Assembly: GCF_963675905.1 (NCBI RefSeq) | Contig: NZ_OY780936.1 | Coordinates: 1,559,946 to 1,623,945, forward strand | DNA: 64,000 nt | Source: an uncultured Bacteroides sp. | Lineage (GTDB): Bacteria > Bacteroidota > Bacteroidia > Bacteroidales > Bacteroidaceae | Reading direction: 5' to 3' | Shown here: positions 1 through 7,819 of the stretch, in pieces | How the letters are laid out: every line of letters starts with the position of its first letter | How positions within the stretch are numbered: position 1 is the first letter of the stretch | Program-made: the position numbers and the translations under genes | The notes under the pieces: model-generated | Databases searched by the model: none | Seen by the model: only the letters and a program-made list of their open reading frames with translations | Told to the model about the DNA's origin: nothing

Positions 1-97
1 TCCTGTTTTCGTTCTTATTGTTAAGTACATACGAAACCAAGGCAGTGGAAACTCCAACTTGCTCAGCAATGGTTTTGATTGATACTTTACTTTTCAT
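1..97 (-). CDS. LacI-family transcriptional regulator, N-terminal fragment
   Basis: Only the first 32 codons lie in the window; the gene continues off the left edge. The minus strand begins at an ATG (complement of 95-97) and reads MKSKVSIKTIAEQVGVSTAL and onward to SYVLNNKNEN. This is the helix-turn-helix of LacI/PurR-type repressors, with the usual IAEQVGVS helix and the (S/T)xVSYVLN recognition helix that reads operator half-sites. LacI proteins usually control sugar use, but the effector domain is outside the window, so the target is unknown. A consensus Bacteroidetes promoter lies about 40 bases upstream. The family call is firm from the motif; the role is not. Confidence 0.85.
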   Translation of the reverse strand, partial: MKSKVSIKTIAEQVGVSTALVSYVLNNKNENR

Positions 98-141
98 TGG
101 GATAAACTTATGGTTTTTAGCTTTTAGTTAATTGAACGTAC

Positions 142-172
142 CAAATATATTAGTTTAAACGATTAAACCAAA
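142..172 (-). promoter_or_regulatory. Bacteroidetes-type promoter of the LacI-family gene
   Basis: On the minus strand a -33 TTTG (169-172), a 19-base spacer and a -7 box TATATTTG (142-149) match the Bacteroidetes primary sigma factor consensus exactly. The predicted transcript starts near 135, leaving a leader of roughly 38 bases. Confidence 0.7.
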
Positions 173-238
173 ATAAATCTGCTAATAATTATAATCATTT
201 AACAATCTCTGTATTAGTCATTAATATGCAGAAAAAAA

Positions 239-306
239 GCATAAGCCAAGAGTATTAATATATTTGAGGTACCAAACTTAAACAATTAAATACTCAAAGC
301 TTATGC
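239..306. repeat. Imperfect inverted repeat upstream of the IS110-like remnant
   Basis: GCATAAGC (239-246) is the exact reverse complement of GCTTATGC (299-306), and inside these AGTATT (251-256) pairs with AATACT (289-294). The arms form an imperfect stem of about 20 bp with a loop of about 30 bases. The right arm covers the start codon of the transposase remnant. It could be part of the non-coding end of the decayed element. Confidence 0.6.
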
Positions 307-380
307 GTACACAAAATAACAAACTAAATTTTGAAGGAGAAAATATTTATGTTGGAATTGATGTTCATTTGAAAAGATAA
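303..380 (+). pseudogene. IS110-like transposase, decayed N-terminal remnant
   Basis: An ORF from 303 reads 25 codons, includes ENIYVGIDVHLKR, and stops at 378-380. The string YVGIDVH with a following basic residue is the start of the DEDD-type catalytic domain of IS110/IS1111-family transposases, where the Asp is the first catalytic residue. The rest of a transposase of about 320-400 residues is absent, and the downstream sequence to 720 gives no continuing reading frame. It is a broken remnant. Family assignment rests on this single short motif. Confidence 0.5.
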
Positions 381-530
381 ATGTCGTTTGAAGAATATTT
401 CCGGTAAAATAAGTCAATCTTCTAATAATTATATGATTACGGTTGATTATATCCAAACCAGATAAAACCTGCGAAACAAACAAACCACCATCTTTGTTCC
501 ATATATAATGAAGTATATATACTTTAGCAT

Positions 531-555
531 CTCGTACTTTTACGAGTTGTTTTTA
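531..555 (+). terminator. Small hairpin followed by a T-rich run
   Basis: CTCGTA (531-536) pairs with TACGAG (541-546) around a 4-base loop and is followed by TTGTTTTTA. The form is that of a small intrinsic terminator for transcription coming from the remnant element. Confidence 0.4.
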
Positions 556-581
556 TCCAAATTTTATCTTATCATATTAAA

Positions 582-621
582 AAACAGACTTGAGGTTTTG
601 AGTAAAGTCTCAAGTCTGTTT
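582..621. repeat. 13-bp inverted repeat, terminator-like
   Basis: AAACAGACTTGAG (582-594) is the perfect reverse complement of CTCAAGTCTGTTT (609-621) with a 14-base loop. The stem ends in a short T run on the plus strand and an A/T run on the other side, so it may act as a terminator in either direction. It lies about 100 bases before pcm. Confidence 0.5.
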
Positions 622-721
622 AACAGAAATGACCAGACATTTTAGAGCTAATTTTTATACCGAACTATTGTACCTAATTCTCGCTATTATATTACAACTA
701 TAAAGTAAAGGAGTAAAAGCT

Positions 722-1378
722 ATGTCTGCCGAGGATGATGAAAAGTTGTTCGAGAAAGATCGACGCTGTATGGTTGAAGACCAGATTGAGTCGAGAGGAG
801 TAAAAGGGAAAGCACTTCTGACTGCTCTGAAAAAGATACCCAGACATCTTTTTGTTCCTGCTGATTTCCGTGAATATGCATATTCAGACCAAGCTCTCCC
901 CTCCTATTGTGGCCAGACTATTTCTCAGCCTTACATTGTTGGAATAATGACGGAAATATTATCTCTTGAAAAAAGCAATAAAGTTCTTGAGATTGGTACC
1001 GGTACAGGATACCAAACAACCATACTTGCCGAGCTTGCCAATGAAGTTTATACAATGGAAATCATCCCTGAGCTTCATGAAATAGCAAAGAACAATCCGG
1101 TTGTTCAAAATTATAAGAATATCAAGTTTATTCTTGGCGATGGATATAAAGGATACGAAGCTGCAGCACCTTATGATGCCATAATAGTAACAGCAGCACC
1201 ACCTTACGTTCCTGAAGCATTGACAAATCAGCTTGCGCCCGGAGGAAGAATGGTTATCCCTGTTGGTGCATACGAACAAACACTTTATCTAGTTACCAAA
1301 GATTTAGATGGCAAGATAAATATGAAACCTCTATTATGGGTTCAGTTTGTACCAATGATTAAGAAGAAAGATTTATAA
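722..1378 (+). CDS. pcm: Protein-L-isoaspartate O-methyltransferase
   Basis: This 218-residue cytosolic enzyme transfers a methyl group from S-adenosylmethionine to L-isoaspartyl residues, starting the repair of aged proteins. The SAM-binding motif VLEIGTGTGYQT is at residues 88-99. The family signatures SQPYIVGIMTE (about residues 69-79) and the late GGRMVIPVG (about 175-183) are also present. Length matches the family (about 205-220). The ATG at 722 is preceded by AAAGGAG, an unusually clear ribosome-binding sequence for this phylum. The gene stands alone, convergent with the unknown gene at 1444-2031. The PCMT family call is secure. Confidence 0.93.
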   Translation: MSAEDDEKLFEKDRRCMVEDQIESRGVKGKALLTALKKIPRHLFVPADFREYAYSDQALPSYCGQTISQPYIVGIMTEILSLEKSNKVLEIGTGTGYQTTILAELANEVYTMEIIPELHEIAKNNPVVQNYKNIKFILGDGYKGYEAAAPYDAIIVTAAPPYVPEALTNQLAPGGRMVIPVGAYEQTLYLVTKDLDGKINMKPLLWVQFVPMIKKKDL

Positions 1379-1443
1379 TAGAAATCTTATTTAAATCCTC
1401 CTACTTAATATGGCAGCAGAACATCGAGAATTAGAACAGCTAA

Positions 1444-2031
1444 TTATCCTTTTTTAATTGAATACTGATCAAAAATTATAGAACTTGAATAAGTCATTTT
1501 GTTGTAAAGCTGATAAAATGAATCAAAGAGAAAACATTTTTTCTTCAAAGGCTTATCCGTAAATACATTTTCTTCTTTTATTAGTTTTAATAATGCATTA
1601 TTAATCACTACATTATTCTCTTCATTCATGCAGTAATTCAATAACATTGATAACGCATTATTACTAATATCCTTATCCTCTGCCAACTTATTTTTATTGT
1701 CTAAAACAAGCTTTGCTGTACATGCAATATATAAGGTAAACAAGGAAAGGTTTGATTTAATAACTTTGCCTACCGTTTTCCCAATGTCGAACTTAGTATC
1801 TGTACTGCTAGTCATCCATAAAAATAAGATGTGTTCAGCATACTCTCTAAACAAGCTTTTTCTATCCAATGGAACGGATAATATAAAATTAGCACATTCC
1901 AAGACTCTTTCTTCGCCAGCTGCATCGTCAATCTTTTCATTGATAAGAAAAGTGCTCAGCTGAGAAAAATCCTGCGAACAACTTCTTGCTATGAAGTCTA
2001 CAGGAAGTGTTTGTGATTCTCTTGGTTTCAT
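1444..2031 (-). CDS. Hypothetical protein
   Basis: A 195-residue protein that I do not recognise. It has no signal peptide or clear membrane segment. Its sequence is rich in Leu, Asn, Lys and Glu and looks wholly alpha-helical, with repeated short helices such as SMLLNYCMNEENN and NNALLKLIKEEN. The frame is open throughout, and a consensus promoter (2131-2162) lies just upstream in the right orientation, which supports a real gene. It is convergent with pcm, with 65 bases between the stop codons. A shorter antisense frame at 1697-1963 is discarded. No function is proposed. Confidence 0.7.
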   Translation of the reverse strand: MKPRESQTLPVDFIARSCSQDFSQLSTFLINEKIDDAAGEERVLECANFILSVPLDRKSLFREYAEHILFLWMTSSTDTKFDIGKTVGKVIKSNLSLFTLYIACTAKLVLDNKNKLAEDKDISNNALSMLLNYCMNEENNVVINNALLKLIKEENVFTDKPLKKKCFLFDSFYQLYNKMTYSSSIIFDQYSIKKG

Positions 2032-2130
2032 AAACTGCTAAGATTTGTTTATAGATTGTGTTTATCCCTCTATTCTATACTCTCTTTTTTTAGAGTGCCG
2101 TTTTATTACTTGATTCAATTATGAACATTA

Positions 2131-2162
2131 CAAAAATAAATCATAATATAGAAATATTCAAA
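2131..2162 (-). promoter_or_regulatory. Promoter of the hypothetical gene at 1444-2031
   Basis: On the minus strand TTTG (2159-2162), a 20-base spacer and TATTTTTG (2131-2138) fit the -33/-7 consensus. The start of transcription would fall near 2124, about 93 bases before the ATG. Confidence 0.6.
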
Positions 2163-2455
2163 AAAGTGGTTGGACAAATAACATATAGCATAACATTATG
2201 AATTTCAATAATTTAATCTACAAAATAGGCATATTTACAACTTGAAAAATTGGACAAATTACAACGAGTATGGTCTATAATCTGAGAAAACTATGAAAAA
2301 ACGTTTTTTACTTATTGCATAACAAATACTTGCATTTGAGTTTGCAGATTAAAATTCATCCGATTTATAGATTATTCAAAATCAAACTAAAAAGGTTAAA
2401 AGAACAACTCAAAAAGAAGAAAATATATCAAATTCAAAAAAAATATCGCAAAATG
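2163..2455. other. Non-coding region upstream of the trp promoter
   Basis: Between the two divergent promoters the sequence is AT-rich with many stops in all frames. It contains one copy of the 15-base string GTTTGCAGATTAAAA (2340-2354), repeated exactly at 2455-2469, where its TTTG serves as the -33 element of the trp promoter. I see no gene here. Confidence 0.5.
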
Positions 2456-2486
2456 TTTGCAGATTAAAACAAAGTCTATAAATTTG
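2456..2486 (+). promoter_or_regulatory. trp operon promoter
   Basis: TTTG at 2456-2459, a 19-base spacer and TAAATTTG at 2479-2486 match the Bacteroidetes primary promoter consensus exactly. Transcription should begin near 2493, only about ten bases before the leader-peptide start. The promoter, leader ORF and terminator hairpin are correctly ordered for attenuation. Confidence 0.75.
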
Positions 2487-2502
2487 TACCCATCAAAACA
2501 AA

Positions 2503-2568
2503 ATGAGAATGAAAACAATTTTAGTAAATGCATGTTGGTGGCGCTTCTTACAACCTCGAAAGTCGTAA
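2503..2568 (+). CDS. trpL: trp operon leader peptide
   Basis: A 21-codon ORF lies between the trp promoter and the terminator hairpin. It begins MRMKTILVNACWWRF and ends at a TAA at 2566-2568. Two consecutive TGG codons (2536-2541) encode Trp-Trp, the hallmark of a trp leader: scarcity of charged tRNA-Trp would stall the ribosome there. A second ATG at 2509 could also be the start. The peptide itself probably has no function beyond regulation. The ORF is too short to score by coding statistics, so the call rests on the tandem Trp codons and its position. I did not find an equally clear antiterminator pairing. Confidence 0.75.
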   Translation: MRMKTILVNACWWRFLQPRKS

Positions 2569-2616
2569 GGAAGCAGTACTCATGTATATATACTAAATAA
2601 TTCAAAGGATATTATC

Positions 2617-2653
2617 AGAGGCCTGTCGCATTGCGACAGGCCTCTTTTTTTTT
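2617..2653 (+). terminator. trp attenuator terminator hairpin
   Basis: AGAGGCCTGTCGC (2617-2629) pairs perfectly with GCGACAGGCCTCT (2633-2645) over 13 bp around a 3-base loop and runs straight into nine T residues (2645-2653). It ends about 30 bases before the trpB start and would block transcription of the operon unless disrupted. An upstream weak stem (CTTAC 2547-2551 with GTAAG 2565-2569) spans the leader stop codon and could be the pause hairpin. Confidence 0.85.
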
Positions 2654-2685
2654 ATGCAAAATTAGAAACTAAAAAATAAAAAGTG

Positions 2686-3870
2686 ATGAAAACGTATTTA
2701 GTCAACGAAGAAGGTTATTATGGTGATTTTGGTGGAGCTTATGTTCCTGAAATTCTTTACAAGTGTGTAGAAGAATTAAAAAACAACTACCTGGATATTT
2801 TGCACAGCGAAGACTTTAAAAAAGAATTCAATGCTTTACTCAAGGATTATGTAGGACGCCCTTCCCCACTCTATTTGGCTAATCGCCTTTCGGCAAAGTA
2901 TGGTTGCAAAATTTATCTGAAAAGAGAAGACCTGAACCACACTGGTGCACACAAGATTAATAATGCTATCGGTCAGATTTTGCTTGCAAAGCGTTTAGGC
3001 AAGAAGCGAATTATTGCTGAAACCGGAGCCGGTCAGCACGGTGTGGCAACAGCTACCGTATGTGCACTGATGAACATGGAATGTATTGTTTACATGGGCA
3101 AGACAGACGTTGAACGTCAGCAGCCAAATGTTCAGAGAATGAAGATGCTGGGTGCAAAAGTTTGTCCTGTAACTTCAGGAAATATGACTTTAAAAGATGC
3201 TACCAATGAAGCTATTCGCGACTGGTGTTGTCATCCTTCAGATACCTATTACGTTATTGGTTCTACCGTAGGACCTCATCCTTATCCTGATATGGTTGCC
3301 CGCCTGCAATCTGTTATAAGCGAAGAGATCAAGAAACAATTACTGGAACAGGAAGGACGTGATTATCCCGATTACCTGATTGCCTGTGTTGGTGGCGGAA
3401 GCAATGCTGCAGGAACCATTTATCATTATGTTGACGACAACCGCGTAAAGATTGTCCTTGCCGAAGCAGGTGGTAAAGGTGTAGATTCGGGCATGTCGGC
3501 TGCTACTATCCAGTTGGGAAAGATGGGAATTATTCACGGTGCACAAACGCTGGTTATGCAAACCGAAGACGGACAGATTGAAGAACCCTATTCTATCTCT
3601 GCCGGATTGGATTATCCTGGAATCGGACCATTTCACGCTAATCTTGCTACCGAGAACCGCGCTACAATTCTTGCTATTAACGATGACGAAGCGGTAAAGG
3701 CAGCATTCGAGCTAACTCAAATTGAAGGAATTATTCCGGCACTGGAATCGGCTCATGCACTGGGTGCTCTTAGCAAAGTGAAGTTTAAACCGGAAGATGT
3801 GGTGGTACTAACCGTTTCTGGCCGTGGAGATAAGGATATGGATACTTACATTGGATTTTTGAACGACTAA
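2686..3870 (+). CDS. trpB: Tryptophan synthase beta chain
   Basis: This PLP enzyme condenses indole with L-serine to give L-tryptophan, the last pathway step, as an alpha2-beta2 complex with TrpA. The PLP lysine is Lys90 in the motif [10 protein letters not shown], and the phosphate-binding loop is GGGSNAAG (about residues 230-237). [10 protein letters not shown] near the N-terminus is typical of the TrpB1 type. Length (394) is normal. I chose the ATG at 2686 rather than the GTG at 2683, because it gives the standard MKTY start. It is the first structural gene, directly behind the attenuator, and is separated from trpA at the other end of the operon, as in other Bacteroidetes. Confidence 0.97.
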   Translation: MKTYLVNEEGYYGDFGGAYVPEILYKCVEELKNNYLDILHSEDFKKEFNALLKDYVGRPSPLYLANRLSAKYGCKIYLKREDLNHTGAHKINNAIGQILLAKRLGKKRIIAETGAGQHGVATATVCALMNMECIVYMGKTDVERQQPNVQRMKMLGAKVCPVTSGNMTLKDATNEAIRDWCCHPSDTYYVIGSTVGPHPYPDMVARLQSVISEEIKKQLLEQEGRDYPDYLIACVGGGSNAAGTIYHYVDDNRVKIVLAEAGGKGVDSGMSAATIQLGKMGIIHGAQTLVMQTEDGQIEEPYSISAGLDYPGIGPFHANLATENRATILAINDDEAVKAAFELTQIEGIIPALESAHALGALSKVKFKPEDVVVLTVSGRGDKDMDTYIGFLND

Positions 3871-3883
3871 ATATTAAGATAAA

Positions 3884-5290
3884 ATGAAAACATATAATTT
3901 TAAAACTATTAGCAAAACAGTACTGAGCGACTTGCATACTCCGGTAAGTGTTTACCTGAAAGTAAGGGACATTTATCCTGAATCGGCTTTGCTTGAGAGT
4001 TCTGACTTCCATGGAAATGTAAACAGTCACTCTTACATTGCACTGAAACCGTTGGCAAGTATCGGAGTAAACAGCAATGTATGTACTACCCGCTTCCCTG
4101 ATAATACAGAACTAAAAGAAAACATTTCGGATGAGTTTACTGTATCTGATGCAATGAACAGTTTCATTGGCAAACTAAATGTAACGGGCGAAGATAAAAA
4201 CTACTGCGGTCTGTTTGGTTATACATCTTTCGATGCAGTACGTTACTTTGAACACATTCCGGTTCCGGAATCTCACGACGCAAAGAACGATGCACCCGAC
4301 TTACTATATATACTATATAAATATGTGCTTATCTTTAATCACTTTAAAAATGAACTAACCCTGGTAGAACTTTTGCAGGATGGCGAAAGCAGCAATATTG
4401 AAGAACTGGAAACAATTCTGGAAAACCGTAACTTTGCTTCCTATAACTTCTCAACCAGAGGTCCGGAAAGAAGTCCTATTACAGACGAGGAGTACAAATC
4501 GTATGTACGCCAGGGAGTAGCTCACTGCCTTCGCGGAGATGTTTTCCAGATTGTACTTTCCCGCAGATTTGTTCAGCCATTTACTGGTGACGACTTTAAA
4601 GTTTACCGCGCACTTCGTTCCATCAACCCTTCTCCTTATTTGTTCTACTTCGATTTCGGCGGTTTCCGCATCTTTGGTTCCTCTCCCGAAACACACTGTA
4701 AAGTAACAAATAATATTGCAAGCATCGATCCAATTGCAGGAACAACCCGTCGCACAGGAGATGTAGCAAAAGATAAAGAATTAGTAGAAGCTCTCTTGGC
4801 CGATCCGAAAGAAAATGCAGAACACGTAATGCTGGTAGACCTTGCCCGTAACGATTTGAGTCGTAATGCTCACAACGTAAAGGTAGATTTCTATAAGGAA
4901 GTACAATATTACAGTCACGTAATTCACCTGGTGTCTCGTGTAAGTGGCGAACTCAACAAAGGTGCCGATGCAGTTAAGACATTTATTGATACTTTCCCTG
5001 CCGGAACTCTTTCGGGTGCTCCAAAGGTCAGAGCTATGCAGCTTATTTCTGAAATTGAAAAGCAAAGTCGTGGTGCTTACGGTGGTTGCATCGGATTCAT
5101 CGGACTTAACGGCGATTTAAATCAGGCCATCACTATCCGTTCTTTCGTAAGTCGGAATAACGAATTGTGGTATCAGGCCGGAGCCGGAATTGTTGCCAAG
5201 AGCAACGATGAGTACGAACTTCAGGAAGTAAACAGCAAACTAGGTGCACTGAAAAAAGCAATAGATTTGGCTAGTTCATTAAAAAACTAA
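3884..5290 (+). CDS. trpE: Anthranilate synthase component I
   Basis: This is the chorismate-binding subunit, which makes anthranilate using ammonia supplied by TrpG. The C-terminal catalytic domain has the conserved strings DPIAGTTRR, ENAEHVMLVDLARND, FPAGTLSGAPK and AGAGIVAKS. The N-terminal LLESSD motif (about residues 36-41) is the tryptophan-binding site for feedback inhibition, so the enzyme is probably allosterically controlled. Length (468) is typical. It follows trpB by 13 bases and precedes trpG by 14, so the three are co-transcribed. A PabB identity is unlikely given the operon and the LLES motif. Confidence 0.96.
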   Translation: MKTYNFKTISKTVLSDLHTPVSVYLKVRDIYPESALLESSDFHGNVNSHSYIALKPLASIGVNSNVCTTRFPDNTELKENISDEFTVSDAMNSFIGKLNVTGEDKNYCGLFGYTSFDAVRYFEHIPVPESHDAKNDAPDLLYILYKYVLIFNHFKNELTLVELLQDGESSNIEELETILENRNFASYNFSTRGPERSPITDEEYKSYVRQGVAHCLRGDVFQIVLSRRFVQPFTGDDFKVYRALRSINPSPYLFYFDFGGFRIFGSSPETHCKVTNNIASIDPIAGTTRRTGDVAKDKELVEALLADPKENAEHVMLVDLARNDLSRNAHNVKVDFYKEVQYYSHVIHLVSRVSGELNKGADAVKTFIDTFPAGTLSGAPKVRAMQLISEIEKQSRGAYGGCIGFIGLNGDLNQAITIRSFVSRNNELWYQAGAGIVAKSNDEYELQEVNSKLGALKKAIDLASSLKN

Positions 5291-5304
5291 ACACACACAA
5301 GACA

Positions 5305-5877
5305 ATGAAAAAGATACTTATATTAGATAATTACGACTCTTTTACCTACAACCTTCTTCACCTGGTAAAAGAACTGGGATTCACTGACATAGAAGTTCAT
5401 CGTAACGATAAAATAACGCTCGACGAGGTGGACAGATTCGATACTATTATCCTTTCACCGGGACCGGGTATTCCCGAAGAAGCGGGTATTCTGCTGCCAC
5501 TCATTAAGCGTTATGCACCTACAAAGAAAATTCTGGGTGTTTGTCTGGGACATCAGGCTATCGGCGAAGCTTTCGGAGCCAAACTGGAAAACTTGAAAGA
5601 GGTATTCCACGGAGTAGAAACTCCTATCAATGTATTAAAAGAAGATTCACTCTTCAGCGGATTATCAAAGGAGATTACCGTGGGACGTTATCACTCATGG
5701 ATTATCAGCAAGGAAAACTTTCCGGAAGAACTTGAAATAACAGCTGAAGATAAACAAGGAGAAATCATGGCAATCCGTCATAAGAAGTACAACGTGAAAG
5801 GAATTCAGTTTCATCCGGAATCGGTACTTACTCCCAAAGGACACCAAATAATCAGTAACTTTTTAAATAAGGAATAA
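5305..5877 (+). CDS. trpG: Anthranilate synthase component II (glutamine amidotransferase)
   Basis: This 190-residue class I glutamine amidotransferase releases ammonia from glutamine for TrpE. The oxyanion region SPGPGIPEEAG (residues 51-61), nucleophile Cys80 in GVCLGHQAIGEAFG, and the His-Glu pair in FHPESVLTP near the C-terminus are all present. It is a stand-alone subunit, not fused to TrpD as in enterobacteria. It ends the first half of the operon. A 149-base gap with repeats separates it from trpD, the largest gap among the trp structural genes. The same protein may also serve p-aminobenzoate synthesis, which is inference. Confidence 0.95.
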   Translation: MKKILILDNYDSFTYNLLHLVKELGFTDIEVHRNDKITLDEVDRFDTIILSPGPGIPEEAGILLPLIKRYAPTKKILGVCLGHQAIGEAFGAKLENLKEVFHGVETPINVLKEDSLFSGLSKEITVGRYHSWIISKENFPEELEITAEDKQGEIMAIRHKKYNVKGIQFHPESVLTPKGHQIISNFLNKE

Positions 5878-5885
5878 CAGAAAAC

Positions 5886-5920
5886 ATTGCCCGGTATATC
5901 TTTAAAAATCATTGGGCAAT
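5886..5920. repeat. Inverted repeat after trpG
   Basis: ATTGCCC (5886-5892) is the reverse complement of GGGCAAT (5914-5920), with a 21-base loop. No T run follows, so it is not a clear terminator; it may pause polymerase or stabilise the upstream mRNA segment. Confidence 0.5.
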
Positions 5921-5945
5921 AGTTCGCCGATTATTCACCTATAAT

Positions 5946-5982
5946 TTTTATTTATTGGCGAATGGATTTTATTTATTGGCGA
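5946..5982. repeat. Two direct copies of a 16-base motif between trpG and trpD
   Basis: TTTTATTTATTGGCGA occurs at 5946-5961 and again at 5967-5982. The start-to-start distance is 21 bases, two helical turns. The first copy's GGCGAA also pairs with TTCGCC at 5923-5928. The layout resembles a pair of same-face protein-binding sites or a local duplication. No TAnnTTTG box was found here. Confidence 0.6.
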
Positions 5983-6026
5983 TAAAATTCAGATGTTTAG
6001 AAACAAAGATTTAAATAAATAACGAA

Positions 6027-7022
6027 ATGAAAAATATACTATACAAGCTCTTTGAGCATCAATACCTTAGCCGTGAAGAAGCTAAAGAAGTTCTTCAGAA
6101 TATATCTCTGGGAAAATACAACGATTCGCAAGTAGCATCGCTCATGACTGTCTTTATGATGCGCAACATCTCTGTAGACGAAATGCTAGGCTTTAAGGAA
6201 GCAATACTTGATATGCGCGTTGAAGTTGACCTTTCAGAATACAAACCTGTTGATATTGTAGGCACGGGAGGAGATGGTAAAAACACATTCAACATCTCAA
6301 CAACCGCCTGTTTTATATTGGCCGGAGCAGGATTCAATGTAGTGAAACACGGTAACTATGGCGCAACTTCGGTAAGTGGAGCCAGCAATGTAATGGAGCA
6401 ACACGGAGTAAAGTTCACCGCTGATGTAAACAAACTGCGCGAAAGTATGGATAAGTGCAATATAGCTTATCTGCATGCACCGTTGTTCAGTCCGGCAATG
6501 AAGGCAGTTGCTCCCATCCGTAAGAATCTGGGTGTGCGTACCTTCTTTAATATGCTTGGTCCGCTGGTTAATCCGGTTATGCCTACTTATCAGTTGCTGG
6601 GAGTGTATAACTTACCTTTGATGAGACTTTACAGCTATGCATATCAGGAAAGTGGAAGTAAGTTTGCAGTAGTACACAGTTTAGACGGATACGATGAGAT
6701 CTCTTTAACCAGCGATTTCAAAGTAGTAGACTCAACCAGCGAAAAGATTTATACTCCGGAATCGTTAGGATTTAAACGTTGCACTGAAGCCGATCTCTAC
6801 GGAGGCGATACTCCTGAAGAAGCTGCACAAATATTCGACAATGTGCTGAATAACAAAGCTACTGATGCACAAAAGAATTGTGTAATTGTTAATGCTGCTT
6901 TTGCCATTCAGGTAATTTGTCCGGAGAAAAGTATCGAAGAATGCATTGCCATTGCACGCCAATCACTCGAGAGTGGAAAAGCAATGGCTAAGCTTAAACA
7001 ATTTGTTGAACTTAACAGTTAA
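6027..7022 (+). CDS. trpD: Anthranilate phosphoribosyltransferase
   Basis: This enzyme transfers the phosphoribosyl group of PRPP to anthranilate. The PRPP-binding motif GTGGDGKNTFNIST is at about residues 80-93. The second conserved segment reads KHGNYGATSVSGASNVMEQHG in place of the commoner GNRSVSSKSGSAD, a form familiar in Bacteroidetes. Length 331 is normal. It starts the second half of the operon, six bases ahead of trpC. The glycosyltransferase family 3 assignment is firm. Confidence 0.95.
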   Translation: MKNILYKLFEHQYLSREEAKEVLQNISLGKYNDSQVASLMTVFMMRNISVDEMLGFKEAILDMRVEVDLSEYKPVDIVGTGGDGKNTFNISTTACFILAGAGFNVVKHGNYGATSVSGASNVMEQHGVKFTADVNKLRESMDKCNIAYLHAPLFSPAMKAVAPIRKNLGVRTFFNMLGPLVNPVMPTYQLLGVYNLPLMRLYSYAYQESGSKFAVVHSLDGYDEISLTSDFKVVDSTSEKIYTPESLGFKRCTEADLYGGDTPEEAAQIFDNVLNNKATDAQKNCVIVNAAFAIQVICPEKSIEECIAIARQSLESGKAMAKLKQFVELNS

Positions 7023-7027
7023 TATAG

Positions 7028-7810
7028 ATGAAAGATATACTGTTGGAAATCATTGAAACCAAGCGGGAAACCATCTGCGAACAAAAGAAAGCAATTTCTC
7101 TTGCTGCACTTCAGGATGGAGCTGCCGAGAGTAGAAACATGTTCTCCATGCGCCAGGCTTTGGCTAATTCCTCTAGTGGCATTATTGCTGAGTTCAAACG
7201 CAAATCGCCTTCAAAAGGTTGGATAAATAAAGATGCCTCTCCGGAAGAAGTCACTGCTGCTTATGCGGCAAACGGAGCTTCAGCACTCTCTATTCTGACA
7301 GATACTCCATTCTTTGGAGGAAGCCTGAAGGATCTGCGCGATGCTCGTCCGGGAGTAAACATTCCTATTCTGAGAAAGGATTTCATAATAGATGAATATC
7401 AGCTTTATCAGGCTAAGATTGTTGGAGCAGATGCTATTCTTCTTATTGCCGCCGCACTTGAAAAAGAGGAATGCGCTTTTCTGGCAGGAAAGGCACACGA
7501 GTTGGGACTGGAAGTATTGCTCGAAATTCATAGTGAAAAGGAACTGGAATATGTAAACAGTACCATCGATATGGTTGGAGTCAATAACCGGAACCTGGGA
7601 ACATTCGTTACCGACATAGAGAATTCTTTCCGCCTTGCAAGTGCACTTCCAAAGGATACTTTGCTTGTGTCCGAAAGCGGAATCTCATCTCCAGAAACGG
7701 TAAAGAGATTACGCGAAGCCGGCTTCCGTGGATTCCTTATCGGTGAAAACTTTATGAAGACAGACAATCCGGGAAAAGCACTCGGAGAATTCATCAAACA
7801 GCTTAACTAA
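7028..7810 (+). CDS. trpC: Indole-3-glycerol phosphate synthase
   Basis: This (beta/alpha)8 enzyme closes the ring of carboxyphenylaminodeoxyribulose phosphate to indole-3-glycerol phosphate with loss of CO2 and water. Signature strings include IIAEFKRKSPSKGWI (about residues 51-65, with the catalytic Lys), LRKDFIIDEYQ (about 116-126), GVNNRNL (about 182-188) and LVSESGI. Length 260 fits the monofunctional enzyme; it is not fused to TrpF, which follows as a separate gene nine bases downstream. Confidence 0.96.
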   Translation: MKDILLEIIETKRETICEQKKAISLAALQDGAAESRNMFSMRQALANSSSGIIAEFKRKSPSKGWINKDASPEEVTAAYAANGASALSILTDTPFFGGSLKDLRDARPGVNIPILRKDFIIDEYQLYQAKIVGADAILLIAAALEKEECAFLAGKAHELGLEVLLEIHSEKELEYVNSTIDMVGVNNRNLGTFVTDIENSFRLASALPKDTLLVSESGISSPETVKRLREAGFRGFLIGENFMKTDNPGKALGEFIKQLN

Positions 7811-7819
7811 TAGAAAGAG

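Larger units (their letters stand above)
381..721. other. Intergenic region with two hairpins, no gene seen
   Basis: This AT-rich stretch separates the transposase remnant from pcm. It holds two hairpins, listed separately (531-555 and 582-621). I see no supportable coding sequence; the 60-codon minus-strand frame at 301-483 overlaps the IS remnant and has no recognisable features. No TAnnTTTG box is evident just upstream of pcm, although a purine-rich AAAGGAG lies 5-15 bases before its start. Confidence 0.5.

Noticed and set aside
301-483. 60-codon minus-strand frame
   Set aside because: It overlaps the IS110-like remnant on the other strand, has no signature and is rich in Ile, Asn and Phe, as expected for AT-rich chance frames.
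2396-2605. 69-codon minus-strand frame across the trp leader
   Set aside because: It is antisense to the promoter and leader ORF, very Phe/Leu-rich, and would conflict with the well-supported attenuator.
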